In this document: positions 45,287-54,473 of the stretch, in pieces | Position numbering within the stretch: position 1 is the stretch's first letter | Layout: the number at the start of each line of letters is the position of its first letter | Assembly: GCA_023397505.1 (NCBI GenBank) | Contig: JAEWUC010000007.1 | Coordinates: 124,001 to 188,000 of the forward strand | Length of the DNA stretch: 64,000 bases | Reading direction: 5' to 3' | Origin: Bacteroidota bacterium | GTDB lineage: Bacteria > Bacteroidota > Ignavibacteria > Ignavibacteriales > Melioribacteraceae | Notes under the pieces: model-generated | Told to the model about the DNA's origin: nothing | Database searches by the model: none | The model's input: the letters and a program-made list of their open reading frames with translations, nothing else | Translations under genes and position numbers: made by a program

Positions 45287-45706
45287 ATGGCATCTGAAGA
45301 TAATGGTTTAGGAAAAGGTTTGTTGGTTGGATTTTTAACCGGCGCAGCAGTCGGTTCAATTATTGCTCTTTTGTTTGCCCCTAAATCCGGCAAAGAATTA
45401 AGGCAGGATATTAAAGTAAAATCCCAGGATTTTATGGATGATGCCGAACAGTATTTGGCAAACGCGAAAGACAAAGCTTCACAATTAATAAATGAAGGGA
45501 AAAAGAAATCTGAAAAATTAGTTGCAGAAGCTAAAGAAAAAGTTGATACTCTTTTAGGCGAAGCTGAAAAAATTCTTAGCGATGCAAAAGATAAAACAGG
45601 CGGATATATTCATTCCGGAAAGGAAAAAGTTGAAAAAGAAAGTGATAGATTAAAATCAGCCATTAAAGCGGGAATGGAAACTTATAAATCCGAAAAAGAA
45701 GCATAA
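45287..45706 (+). CDS. YtxH-domain stress protein
   Basis: 139 residues: one transmembrane helix (about 8-27, GLLVGFLTGAAVGSIIALLF) followed at once by APKSGKELRQDI, the YtxH hallmark. A long Lys/Glu-rich amphipathic coil (KSEKLVAEAKEKVDTLLGEA) follows, similar to LEA/apolipoprotein-like repeats. GGAGG precedes the ATG. It is followed after 6 bp by a DUF948-like gene, the usual partner of YtxH, suggesting a cell-envelope stress pair. Confidence 0.85.
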   Translation: MASEDNGLGKGLLVGFLTGAAVGSIIALLFAPKSGKELRQDIKVKSQDFMDDAEQYLANAKDKASQLINEGKKKSEKLVAEAKEKVDTLLGEAEKILSDAKDKTGGYIHSGKEKVEKESDRLKSAIKAGMETYKSEKEA

Positions 45707-45712
45707 AAGATC

Positions 45713-46093
45713 ATGACAGTATTAGATATTTTCCTCATCATATTAATTCTCGCTGCAACTGCTTTATGTCTTTATGTAATTGTGTCTTTAAAAAAATCAA
45801 TTGAACAAATTGAACAATTGCAAAAGGACGTAAAGCAGCTTGTGGAAAATACAATCCCTGTATTGCATAATATTAATGAAGTTACTACAAAGGTAAATAG
45901 AATTGTAAACGAAGCCGAAGGTTATTGGGATGAATTAGATCATTCTATAAAAAATTTGAAAGCAAAGGCAGCAAACTTAACTTCATTTACCCGTTTTCGA
46001 GATGCGGAAAATCCTGCCCAAGATCTTATCAAAAATTTAAAAGCTCTTTCCAAAGGCATTGCTGTTTTTTGGACCGAGTATAAACGAAAGTAA
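45713..46093 (+). CDS. DUF948-like membrane-anchored coiled-coil protein
   Basis: 126 residues: N-terminal transmembrane helix (LDIFLIILILAATALCLYVI), then a coiled-coil (SIEQIEQLQKDVKQLVENTI, INEVTTKVNRIVNE) as in DUF948 proteins. Co-directional with ytxH and probably in the same transcript. Function unknown. Confidence 0.75.
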   Translation: MTVLDIFLIILILAATALCLYVIVSLKKSIEQIEQLQKDVKQLVENTIPVLHNINEVTTKVNRIVNEAEGYWDELDHSIKNLKAKAANLTSFTRFRDAENPAQDLIKNLKALSKGIAVFWTEYKRK

Positions 46094-46124
46094 CTTAATC
46101 TGATCATATTAAGGAGAAATAATC

Positions 46125-48221
46125 TTGAAAGAGTACAATCCAGAAGCTATACGCAATATAGCATTTATTGGTCACGGAGGAAGTGGAAAGACTACTATTT
46201 CCGAGTTGTTGCTTTTTACAGGTGGAGAGATAAACAGGATAGGAAAAGTTGAAGAAGGCAATACCACTTCCGATTTTAATCAAAATGAAATTGATCGAAA
46301 AATTTCTATTTCGGCAGCGCCGCTTCATCTTGAATGGAATAATACTAAGATAAATATGCTTGATACCCCAGGATTCCCGGATTTTATAGGGCAAGTTATT
46401 TCCAGTTTGACTGTAGCCGATCTTGGAATTTCAGTTATTAAAAGTGCTGAAGGTATTGAAGTCGGTACAGAATTAACTTGGGAGTATATTCGTAAAAATA
46501 AACTGCCAGCAGCTATTATTATTAATAAGGTTGATAACGAACATTCTAAGTTTTTTGAAACTGTACAGCATGCAAAAAACAGGTTAAGCACAGATGCAAC
46601 AGTCGTCGCTTTCCCTGCAAAGGAAGGATTGAATTTCAGCGCTGTTGTTGATTTGGTTAAAATGAAACTTGTTGCTTATGGCGATGTTAATTCAAAAAAA
46701 GTATCAGTCGATGATATACCAGCCGATTTAAAGGAACAAGCAACAAAATTGCGCGAAGAGTTGATTGAAAAAGTTGCTGAATCCGACGAAGATTTAATGA
46801 ACAAATTTTTTGAAGAAGGATCATTGAGTGACGAAGAGTTGCTCAAAGGTTTAAAAAAATCGATTGTAAATGGAGCGTTAATACCGGTATTTCCCTTCTC
46901 GGCAACAAAAGGTGTTGGAACAAATACATTTCTAGATTTTGCTTCAAATTACTTCCCCGCGCCCAATGAAAGAACAGCCGTTGAAGCTTCTATGAAAGAA
47001 GGTGGGAACAAAGTAAAAATTAATTGCGATCCCAACGGTGAACCGGCATTATTTATTTTCAAATCTTTATCGGAACAGCATGTCGGCGAACTTTCGATCT
47101 TTAAAGTTTATTCCGGTACTCTCACACCCGGTATGGATTTAGTAAATACTCACAAAGAAAAAATTGAACGTCTTGGTCAATTGTTTGTGCTTAACGGACA
47201 CAATAGAAAAGAGGTTGCTAAGCTTGGTGCGGGTGATATTGGTGCGGTTGTAAAATTAAAAGACAGTCATACCGGTGATACTCTTTGCTCTAAAAATTTT
47301 ACAATTTTATTGCCCGAAATTGATTACCCCGAACCGGTAATTCGTTTTGCGGTTAAACCGAAAGCTAAAGGTGATGAAGATAAAATTTCTGCTGCACTTC
47401 ATACAGCACACGAAGAAGAACCGACGCTTAGAACAAAGTTTGATCCTGAAATTTCTCAAACAATAGTTTCAGGCCAAGGAGAATTGCAGTTAAATCTTGC
47501 TATAAAATTGTTGAAGGATCGTTACGGTGTTGAAGTTGAATTGGTTGAGCCGCGAATTCCATACCGCGAAACTATCCGAGGAAGATGCGATGATTCGGAA
47601 TTTAAACACAAAAAACAATCCGGCGGTCGCGGTCAGTATGGTCACGTTCATTTGAAATTAGAACCTCAACCGCGCGGCGTAGGATTTGAATTTGTTGATG
47701 CAATTGTTGGTGGTGTTGTGCCCGGAAGATTTGTTCCTGCCGTAGAAAAAGGTCTCAAAGAAATAATGGCTAAAGGAATTCTTACAGGAAGTAAAGTAAT
47801 AGATATAAAAGTAACTTTGTTTGACGGCACCTATCATGCAGTAGATTCGGATGAAGTTTCATTTAAAATTGCAGCATCGCAAGCTTTCAAAAAAGGTTTT
47901 ATGGAAGCCAAACCAATTTTGCTCGAACCGATTTACGATATTACTGTAAAAATCCCTGAGGAATTTATGGGTGATGTAATGGGCGATATTTCATCACGCC
48001 GCGGTAAAATACAAGGTATGGATTCGGAAAGCCCGTTCCAAATTATTAAAGCAAAAGTTCCGCTCTCGGAATTACATAAATATTCCACACAACTTAGAAG
48101 TTTAACTTCGGGACGCGGTATGTTCTCAATGGCATTTTCAAACTACGAAGAAGTACCAAAAGAAGTCGAAGCAAAAATTGTTGAGGAATATCAAAAGCAT
48201 AAAGAAGAGGAAGCTGAATAA
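46125..48221 (+). CDS. Elongation factor G paralogue (EF-G-like GTPase)
   Basis: 698 residues, with all EF-G domains: GTPase, domain II (SIFKVYSGTLTPGMDL), and domains III-V (RIPYRETIRGR, GGVVPGRFVPAVEKGL, DISSRRGKIQGMD). The GTPase motifs depart from the main EF-G: G1 is GHGGSGKTT instead of AHIDAGKTT, and G3 is DTPGFPDF, so the His that helps GTP hydrolysis in canonical EF-G is Phe. These changes are typical of the second EF-G-like paralogue (FusA2 type), whose role is unclear. TTG start, supported by AAGGAGAAA at 46111. Terminator after the gene. Confidence 0.9.
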   Translation: MKEYNPEAIRNIAFIGHGGSGKTTISELLLFTGGEINRIGKVEEGNTTSDFNQNEIDRKISISAAPLHLEWNNTKINMLDTPGFPDFIGQVISSLTVADLGISVIKSAEGIEVGTELTWEYIRKNKLPAAIIINKVDNEHSKFFETVQHAKNRLSTDATVVAFPAKEGLNFSAVVDLVKMKLVAYGDVNSKKVSVDDIPADLKEQATKLREELIEKVAESDEDLMNKFFEEGSLSDEELLKGLKKSIVNGALIPVFPFSATKGVGTNTFLDFASNYFPAPNERTAVEASMKEGGNKVKINCDPNGEPALFIFKSLSEQHVGELSIFKVYSGTLTPGMDLVNTHKEKIERLGQLFVLNGHNRKEVAKLGAGDIGAVVKLKDSHTGDTLCSKNFTILLPEIDYPEPVIRFAVKPKAKGDEDKISAALHTAHEEEPTLRTKFDPEISQTIVSGQGELQLNLAIKLLKDRYGVEVELVEPRIPYRETIRGRCDDSEFKHKKQSGGRGQYGHVHLKLEPQPRGVGFEFVDAIVGGVVPGRFVPAVEKGLKEIMAKGILTGSKVIDIKVTLFDGTYHAVDSDEVSFKIAASQAFKKGFMEAKPILLEPIYDITVKIPEEFMGDVMGDISSRRGKIQGMDSESPFQIIKAKVPLSELHKYSTQLRSLTSGRGMFSMAFSNYEEVPKEVEAKIVEEYQKHKEEEAE

Positions 48222-48230
48222 TCCGAGCTT

Positions 48231-48260
48231 AAAGGCGGAAATAACTTTCCGCCTTTTTTA
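48231..48260 (+). terminator. Intrinsic terminator after EF-G paralogue
   Basis: AAAGGCGGAA and TTCCGCCTTT form a 10-bp stem with a 6-nt loop, followed by Ts. Confidence 0.9.
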
Positions 48261-48382
48261 TTTATTTGACAGAATATTTTTATTTTGCACACCGGATTAC
48301 AGACATCAACCAAATTGATAAAATTTAATCAGTATTGTCTGTAAATCTTTAATCTATTCTAAAAAATTGCATGTATTTTAAT

Positions 48383-48880
48383 ATGGAAAAACTCTGGTCA
48401 CCCTGGCGTTCGCAGTATATCGATTCTTTTAATACCGGAAAAGGAAAAACATCGTGTGTTTTTTGCGATGCTGTAATCGAAAGTATTAAGGATGATAATT
48501 GCCTTAAAATTTTTGAAGATAAAAGTTGCTTTGCTATGCTTAATCTTTACCCTTATAACAGCGGCCATACGCTGGTAATTCCTAAAAAACATGTTTCCAA
48601 GTTGGAAGAGCTGAACGAAGATGAATTGATGGAAATGATGAAAATTACCAAACTGGTTATGAAAGCGCTTGAATCAATTATGAAACCGCAAGGATTTAAC
48701 TTTGGAGCTAATTTAGGTAAAGCTGCTGGTGCCGGAATTGATGATCATATCCATTTTCATGTATTACCAAGATGGAACGGCGATACTAACTTTATGCCGG
48801 CAATCGGCGAAGTGAAAATAATTTCTCAGGATTTATTACAAACAAAAAAAATGCTCATTGAAGCAATAAAAAAATTATAA
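48383..48880 (+). CDS. HIT family hydrolase (Ap4A phosphorylase-like)
   Basis: About 165 residues from MEKLWSPWRSQYI at 48383; an ATG at 48371 would add four residues. CVFC suggests a structural zinc. PYNSGHTLVIPKKHVSKL precedes the catalytic HIHFHVLPRW (His-x-His-x-His). The tryptophan-rich start and the CxxC are typical of the HIT branch related to Ap4A phosphorylases. Confidence 0.9.
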   Translation: MEKLWSPWRSQYIDSFNTGKGKTSCVFCDAVIESIKDDNCLKIFEDKSCFAMLNLYPYNSGHTLVIPKKHVSKLEELNEDELMEMMKITKLVMKALESIMKPQGFNFGANLGKAAGAGIDDHIHFHVLPRWNGDTNFMPAIGEVKIISQDLLQTKKMLIEAIKKL

Positions 48881-48897
48881 ACTAAAAGCAGATAAAA

Positions 48898-50073
48898 ATG
48901 AAAAACCAAATTAAAGTTCTAATAGCACCGAATAGTTTTAAGGAATGTGCCGACTCAGTTGAAATCTCTACATTGATGAAAGCGTCTTTCAACAAATATA
49001 TCCCTGACTCCTTAAAACCGCTTATACAATTTATTAATCAACCAATTGCCGATGGCGGCGACGGTTTCCTCGAAGTGTGCAAGAATGCACTCGGACTTGA
49101 AACATTACATTTCGAAGTTGCACACGCGTATGATGATGAGAAGTTTTTTATCCCCGCAGGATATTCGGTAGAAAACAAAACTCTTTATGTTGAAAGTGCA
49201 GATATCCTTGGCTTGAAAACAATACCGGAAGAAAATCGTAAACCGATGCTTTTATCATCGCGGGGTATTGGTGATTTAATTATGCAAGTACTCGATGGAG
49301 TTGAAACTGGTTTCATGCATGTTAATAAATTAGTTATTGGAATTGGCGGAACAGGCACAAACGATTTGGGTATGGGAATGATGGAAGTTTTTGGACTGGA
49401 ATTATTTGATAAAAACGACAAGCAGCTTGAAGTGCTGCCGAAGAATTTCAATTTAGTAGAAAAAATTGCCGTGCCCGAAGGTGAACTGCCGTTCGAAATT
49501 GAAATGATTTATGATGTTGAAAATCCTTTAATGGGATTGCGCGGTGCTTCTAAAGTCTTTGGAAAACAAAAAGGAGCCACCGAAGATGAAGTCGAAGAAC
49601 TTGAAAGAGGATTCAGCAATTTATTGAAGCAAATGGAAGTTGATGAAAAAACGATTTCGGAATTAAGCGGTGCCGGCGGTGGTTTAGCCGCGGCGTTAAA
49701 ATTATTTTTTAATGCCAAGGAAAAAACAGCTACTAAATTTATTGAAGATGAGCTTGGTATTAGTAATACAAAACTTGATTACGATGTTGTAATTACCGGC
49801 GAAGGTAAATACGATTTCCAAAGTTATATGAATAAAGGCGCTATGATTATTGCGAGCCGTTTTCTCGAAAAAGAAGTACCTGTTTATTTCGTATGCGGAA
49901 TTTCCGAAGGAGATTTACCCGAAAGCGATCACCTTTTTGTTATTGAATTATCCGAATATTTCGATTCCATTGAAGAGTCGATTAAGAACTTTGACAAAGG
50001 CATCGATATCGCATGTAGAAAAATCAGTAAAAGTTTAATCCAAATGATATCTAAAAAAGAAACAAAGAATTAA
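48898..50073 (+). CDS. Glycerate kinase (type 1, GlxK-like)
   Basis: 391 residues: IKVLIAPNSFKECADSVEIS at the start, INQPIADGGDGFLEV, LVIGIGGTGTNDLGMGMMEV, and GAGGGLAAALKLFFNA, all hallmarks of the glycerate kinase I family. Phosphorylates D-glycerate to 2-phosphoglycerate. Begins 17 bp after the HIT gene. Confidence 0.93.
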   Translation: MKNQIKVLIAPNSFKECADSVEISTLMKASFNKYIPDSLKPLIQFINQPIADGGDGFLEVCKNALGLETLHFEVAHAYDDEKFFIPAGYSVENKTLYVESADILGLKTIPEENRKPMLLSSRGIGDLIMQVLDGVETGFMHVNKLVIGIGGTGTNDLGMGMMEVFGLELFDKNDKQLEVLPKNFNLVEKIAVPEGELPFEIEMIYDVENPLMGLRGASKVFGKQKGATEDEVEELERGFSNLLKQMEVDEKTISELSGAGGGLAAALKLFFNAKEKTATKFIEDELGISNTKLDYDVVITGEGKYDFQSYMNKGAMIIASRFLEKEVPVYFVCGISEGDLPESDHLFVIELSEYFDSIEESIKNFDKGIDIACRKISKSLIQMISKKETKN

Positions 50074-50095
50074 TTATTACTTTTAGGAAATATTG

Positions 50096-51013
50096 ATGGA
50101 CAATATAGAACTTCTAGAAAAACTTAGGGTACCTGCTTTGGATGAAATTCTCGGCAAAAAATTTCCCGTTCTCAACGACGGTTTTGTACGCGTTGTTGAT
50201 TATATGGGAACCGACGAATCAATTGTTCAAGCTGCTCGAGTTTCTTATGGTAAAGGAACAAAAAAAGTTACGGAAGACCACGGATTAATACGCTATCTTC
50301 TGCGCAACCGCCATACAACTCCGTTTGAAATGTGCGAAATTAAACTCCACGTTCGCGTACCAATGGATGCTTGGCGCCAGTGGATTCGTCACAGAACTGC
50401 AAATATTAACGAATACTCGACCCGTTATTCAATTGCTATAGATGCATCGCAAAAAACAAATCATGATGAATGGCGCATTCAAGCGTTGGATAATAAACAG
50501 GGCAGCGACGGATTCTTAGATATTGAGACCGGTAAAAAATTATCAACCCGCGAAGAAGAATTGCAAAATTATGCACGTGAAGTTTACCAGGAAAGATTAA
50601 ACCTTGGCGTGGCACGCGAACAGGCGCGCAAAGACCTGCCGCTTTCAACTTATACCGAGGCATATTGGAAAGTTGATCTTCACAATCTTCTTCGCTTTCT
50701 CGAATTAAGAATGGACAGCCATGCTCAATATGAGATCCGCGCTTACGCAAATGTAATAGGTAATGAAATTGTTTCCCGGTGGTGTCCTGTTGCATGGGAA
50801 GCATTCAAAACATACTATATGAATTCAATAAACATAACGTCTATCGAAATTCCTTTATTAAAGATTATTATTGCCGGGCAAAAAGAAGAAGCGCGTAAAA
50901 CAGCAGATGATCTCGGCTGGTTAAAAATGAAAGATGGTGTCCTTTCAAAAAACCGCGAACGCAGTGAATTCGAAGCTAAACTTGATAAACTCGGACTCTC
51001 AAAACCCTGGTGA
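50096..51013 (+). CDS. thyX: FAD-dependent thymidylate synthase
   Basis: 305 residues from the ATG at 50096. The ThyX motif is RHRTANINEYSTRYS, matching RHRxxSxNExSxRY with Ala at the first Ser position. HTTPFEMCEIKLHVRVPM and the late ELRMDSHAQYEIRAYANVI also match. Makes dTMP with methylene-tetrahydrofolate and NADPH/FAD, releasing tetrahydrofolate rather than dihydrofolate. Longer than the minimal 220-250 residue ThyX but within the large subtype. A dihydrofolate reductase gene lies 1 kb downstream. Confidence 0.95.
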   Translation: MDNIELLEKLRVPALDEILGKKFPVLNDGFVRVVDYMGTDESIVQAARVSYGKGTKKVTEDHGLIRYLLRNRHTTPFEMCEIKLHVRVPMDAWRQWIRHRTANINEYSTRYSIAIDASQKTNHDEWRIQALDNKQGSDGFLDIETGKKLSTREEELQNYAREVYQERLNLGVAREQARKDLPLSTYTEAYWKVDLHNLLRFLELRMDSHAQYEIRAYANVIGNEIVSRWCPVAWEAFKTYYMNSINITSIEIPLLKIIIAGQKEEARKTADDLGWLKMKDGVLSKNRERSEFEAKLDKLGLSKPW

Positions 51014-51098
51014 TTACATAATCATGTAGTGATTCAAATTTTGGATTGCTTTATCCCTGCCGATTGAAAATATTCGCGCAATCTTAATCGGGGGGATT

Positions 51099-51404
51099 AT
51101 GAGAGCAATAAAATATTTCTTATTAATATTTTGTTTATTAATAATATCAAACTGCCGCGAAGGAATTGTGGAATTTGACAACACAGTTAAAACAGGTGAT
51201 CTTTTTATAACATCAAATCCAAACGGTGCTGAGATATTTTTTGATTATAATAAAACAGGCAAAACTACTCCTGATAGTTTGTTAGGAATTCAGCCTGGCA
51301 ATTATTCGGTTACTGTTCGATTGCTGGGATATGGAGAAGAAACCGTAAATGTAGATGTTGTTGCTGGCCAGAAGAAAAACGTGAACGTAAAAATAAATTA
51401 TTAA
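51099..51404 (+). CDS. PEGA-domain lipoprotein
   Basis: 101 residues: lipobox LLIISNC at about 14-20, then a single PEGA module (LFITSNPNGAEIFFDYNKTG, then TTPDSLLGIQPGNYSVTVRL). Related in type to the PEGA modules of the propeller lipoprotein at 16551. A surface or periplasmic beta-sandwich with unknown partner. A GGGGG run lies just before the ATG. Followed after 11 bp by a LysE-type exporter, perhaps co-transcribed. Confidence 0.85.
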   Translation: MRAIKYFLLIFCLLIISNCREGIVEFDNTVKTGDLFITSNPNGAEIFFDYNKTGKTTPDSLLGIQPGNYSVTVRLLGYGEETVNVDVVAGQKKNVNVKINY

Positions 51405-51415
51405 AGAGTTTCACA

Positions 51416-52048
51416 ATGATTGATATATCAACATTATTATTGTACACTACCGGTGCTTTCATAATCATTGTATCTCCGGGGCCCGATTTTCTTTATGTAG
51501 CTACCCGCGGAATTGCACAGGGAAGCAAAGCCGGTATTCTTTCTGCAGCCGGAATAAGCATAGGGTTAATATTCCACACAGCATTAGCGGCATTTGGTTT
51601 GTCTGCAATTCTTAATACTTCCGATATTGCATTTCAAACTGTAAAATATATAGGTGCAGGGTACTTGTTTTATCTTGGAATTAAAACAATTATTAGCAAA
51701 GGTAAATTGAACCTTGAAGACGATGATAAAAAGATGGACAATATTTCAATTGTTCGTCAGGGAATTTTTACAAATGTTTTCAATCCGAAAGCGATAGTAA
51801 CATTTATGGCTTTTATTCCTCAATTTGTAAACCCGCTTGATAAAAATGCTACCGTACAGATTATATTGCTCGGCGGGATTATTTCTTTCCTTGCTGTTGC
51901 TTGGTTTGGTCTTGTAGGATTTTTCTCCGGTTATATTGGTTCATGGCTATCGAAAAATATTTTATATCAAAGGATCATTCAATACATCAGTGGAAGTGTA
52001 TTGATCTTTCTAGGTCTGCGTCTTGTCCTTACTAAAAGGGGAAAGTAG
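51416..52048 (+). CDS. LysE/RhtB family amino-acid exporter
   Basis: 210 residues with six hydrophobic helices: FIIIVSPGPDFLYVATRGIA, then GSKAGILSAAGISIGLIFHT, the canonical LysE/RhtB start, and FNPKAIVTFMAFIPQFV. Exports amino acids such as threonine or homoserine lactones. Specificity is not visible. Confidence 0.93.
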   Translation: MIDISTLLLYTTGAFIIIVSPGPDFLYVATRGIAQGSKAGILSAAGISIGLIFHTALAAFGLSAILNTSDIAFQTVKYIGAGYLFYLGIKTIISKGKLNLEDDDKKMDNISIVRQGIFTNVFNPKAIVTFMAFIPQFVNPLDKNATVQIILLGGIISFLAVAWFGLVGFFSGYIGSWLSKNILYQRIIQYISGSVLIFLGLRLVLTKRGK

Positions 52049-52078
52049 GTTTTTATCTCTTTCTGTGTTGGTGCTTTT

Positions 52079-52555
52079 GTGAAAAAAGTTATAGTAGCGG
52101 CTGTATCGATAAATAATGTTATCGGAAAGAATGGCAAAATACCGTGGCATTCGCAGGAAGAACTTTCTCACTTTAAAAATACTACTTCGGATTTTCCGGT
52201 TTTAATGGGACGAAGAACGTGGCAGTCACTGATCAAACCTCTTGAGAACCGATTAAACATTATTCTTTCACGCGATAAAGCATTAAAGCCGGGGCATGAA
52301 AACGTGCACGTATTCAACTCTTTTAATAATGTTTTACAGTATTGTGAAAAAGAAAAATTCGGAAAAATATTTATAATAGGCGGCGGAGAAATTTATAAAG
52401 AAGCAATTAATTTTTGCGACGAGATAATCCTTTCTAAAATGAATTTTGAAACGGACGGCGATGTGTTCTTTCCTGAAATAAAAAGTGAAACATGGAAAGA
52501 AATATCAAAGAAAGTGTTTACTGATTTCACCGTTCATTACTATATTAGAAAGTGA
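52079..52555 (+). CDS. folA: Dihydrofolate reductase
   Basis: 158 residues, GTG start (no alternative ATG in frame before the conserved start KKVIVAAVSINNVIGKNGKI). PWHSQEELSHFKNTT carries Glu in the place of the catalytic Asp, as in eukaryotic DHFR. VLMGRRTWQSL and IFIIGGGEIYKEAI (NADPH site) follow. Reduces dihydrofolate to tetrahydrofolate. Its co-occurrence with ThyX is notable, since ThyX does not produce dihydrofolate. Confidence 0.95.
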   Translation: MKKVIVAAVSINNVIGKNGKIPWHSQEELSHFKNTTSDFPVLMGRRTWQSLIKPLENRLNIILSRDKALKPGHENVHVFNSFNNVLQYCEKEKFGKIFIIGGGEIYKEAINFCDEIILSKMNFETDGDVFFPEIKSETWKEISKKVFTDFTVHYYIRK

Positions 52556-52575
52556 TTTTATGGAAAAGATGAAAA

Positions 52576-54432
52576 TTGTCGCAAAAAATTAAAATACTCC
52601 CGGAAAACCTCGCCAACAAAATAGCCGCGGGTGAAGTAGTAAACCGCCCGGAATCTGTAGTAAAAGAATTGATGGAAAATTCTGTTGATGCCGGTGCAAA
52701 AAATATTGATGTTGTTATAAAAAATGCGGGTAAAAATCTAATTCAAGTTGTTGATGACGGCAGCGGAATGAATGAAGATGACGCAGTGCTTTGCATTCAA
52801 CGGCATGCTACAAGTAAAATCTCATCTGTTGAAGACCTTGAAGCGATAAATACTTTTGGTTTCCGTGGCGAAGCCTTGGCTTCGATTGCTTCTGTAAGTA
52901 TATTCGAATTAAAAACAAAGCAGAATAACGATGAACTCGGTACGATTGTTAAGATCGGCGAAGATTCTCAAGTAATAAAAGAAAAGGATTCATTCCAAAA
53001 CGGCACTTCTATTTCTGTTAAAAATTTGTTTTACAATGTTCCCGCACGTAGAAACTTTCTAAAAAGTAATGCAACGGAATTAAAACATATTATCGAGGTT
53101 TTTAACAAAATTGCACTGAGCTATCCTGAAATCAGCTTCAAATTTTTTAATGACGACGACATTGTTTTTGATTTTTCTGCCGGAACAATTGAAGACAGAA
53201 TGAAGCAGGTTTTTGCAGATAACATTCTTGATGGGGTACTCGAAGTTAAAGAAATCACAGACTATATAAGTCTTACCGGATATGTTGCAAAACCGGCATA
53301 TCTTCGCAAAAGTAAGGGTGATCAATACTTATTTTTAAATAAAAGATATGTAAGCAACCGAACCGTTAATCATGCTGTGTTCACTTCTTTTGAGAATATT
53401 TTGGAAAAGGGTGATTACCCGTTCTTCGTTTTGTTTTTAACTATTGATCCGCACAAGGTTGATGTGAATGTACATCCTTCCAAGCTTGAAGTTAAATTCG
53501 ACGACGAAAAAGAAATTTATACATTTGTGCAAGCAGTAATTAAGAAAACGTTGGGCAGTTTCGACCTTGTCCCTTCAATGACTTTTAACCAGTCGAATAA
53601 TGAAAACGAATCGATAAGATTCCAGAATTTTAGAAGTACGGAGAGGCAGGATTTTAGCGATAGACCTTTTGCACCGGGGAATACCGAAAGAAAAAACAGA
53701 CCGCCGATGTTTAACGATGATGATGTTGAAAGATTATTCGGTGATGTAAATAGAGATTTGAATAATGAAAACCCTGATGAAGAAATTCATCATCCTTTCG
53801 AAGAGCAACCTTTTAGAGAAGTAGCACATCAAAACGACACATTGAATAATAAACAGGTTGAAACGCCTTTCATAGTTGCACTTCATAACAAATATATTCT
53901 TTCGCAGATAAAAAGCGGTTTGATGATTATCGATGCCCACGTTGCCCACGAAAGAATTTTATACGAAATAGCGCTTCAATCTTTTGAAGCGAATATCCCT
54001 TTTTCGCAGCATCTTTTATTTCCACAAACAATAAAACTCGATCCTGCAGATTACCAACTTGCAAAGGATCTTGAACCTTACCTTACGAATCTTGGTTTTA
54101 CTATTAAGTTCAAAGCTAAAAGCACAATTGAAATTGTCGGGATTCCATCGGATTTGAAAACCGAGCATGAAGTCGATACTCTTTTGGACATTTTACACGA
54201 GTACAGAAAGAATGAACAGGAGAAGCAGCTCGAAATACGCGATAATCTTGCGAAATCTTTTTCATGCAAAGCGGCTATTAAAGCCGGCGACAAACTAAGC
54301 GAAAAGGAAATGAGAATTCTTGTTGATAAACTTTTCGCTACTTCGATGCCTTATGTTTGTCCCCACGGCAGACCGATTGTTATTAAAATCCCAGTTGAAG
54401 AACTCGACAGAAGATTTGGAAGAACTTCTTAA
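52576..54432 (+). CDS. mutL: DNA mismatch repair protein MutL
   Basis: 618 residues. The N-terminal GHKL ATPase is clear: NKIAAGEVVNRPESVVKELM, ENSVDAGA, DDGSGM and FGFRGEALASIASV. The variable linker (about 340-420) is acidic and Asn-rich. The C-terminal dimerisation domain has the endonuclease-type motif DAHVAHERILYE (variant of DQHA-x2-E-x4-E), then FSCKAAIKAGDKLS and CPHGRP. MutL is therefore probably a latent nicking endonuclease acting in mismatch repair. TTG start at 52576, because the nearby ATGs at 52560 and 52569 are out of frame and lead to a stop. Confidence 0.95.
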   Translation: MSQKIKILPENLANKIAAGEVVNRPESVVKELMENSVDAGAKNIDVVIKNAGKNLIQVVDDGSGMNEDDAVLCIQRHATSKISSVEDLEAINTFGFRGEALASIASVSIFELKTKQNNDELGTIVKIGEDSQVIKEKDSFQNGTSISVKNLFYNVPARRNFLKSNATELKHIIEVFNKIALSYPEISFKFFNDDDIVFDFSAGTIEDRMKQVFADNILDGVLEVKEITDYISLTGYVAKPAYLRKSKGDQYLFLNKRYVSNRTVNHAVFTSFENILEKGDYPFFVLFLTIDPHKVDVNVHPSKLEVKFDDEKEIYTFVQAVIKKTLGSFDLVPSMTFNQSNNENESIRFQNFRSTERQDFSDRPFAPGNTERKNRPPMFNDDDVERLFGDVNRDLNNENPDEEIHHPFEEQPFREVAHQNDTLNNKQVETPFIVALHNKYILSQIKSGLMIIDAHVAHERILYEIALQSFEANIPFSQHLLFPQTIKLDPADYQLAKDLEPYLTNLGFTIKFKAKSTIEIVGIPSDLKTEHEVDTLLDILHEYRKNEQEKQLEIRDNLAKSFSCKAAIKAGDKLSEKEMRILVDKLFATSMPYVCPHGRPIVIKIPVEELDRRFGRTS

Positions 54433-54473
54433 CCTTATTTGTATTTCATAACAAAAAAAGAAAGCGAGGCAAA

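Noticed and set aside
52560..52592. ATG at 52560 or 52569 as mutL start
   Set aside because: Both are out of frame with MutL and run into a stop within 11 codons; the TTG at 52576 gives the conserved N-terminus.
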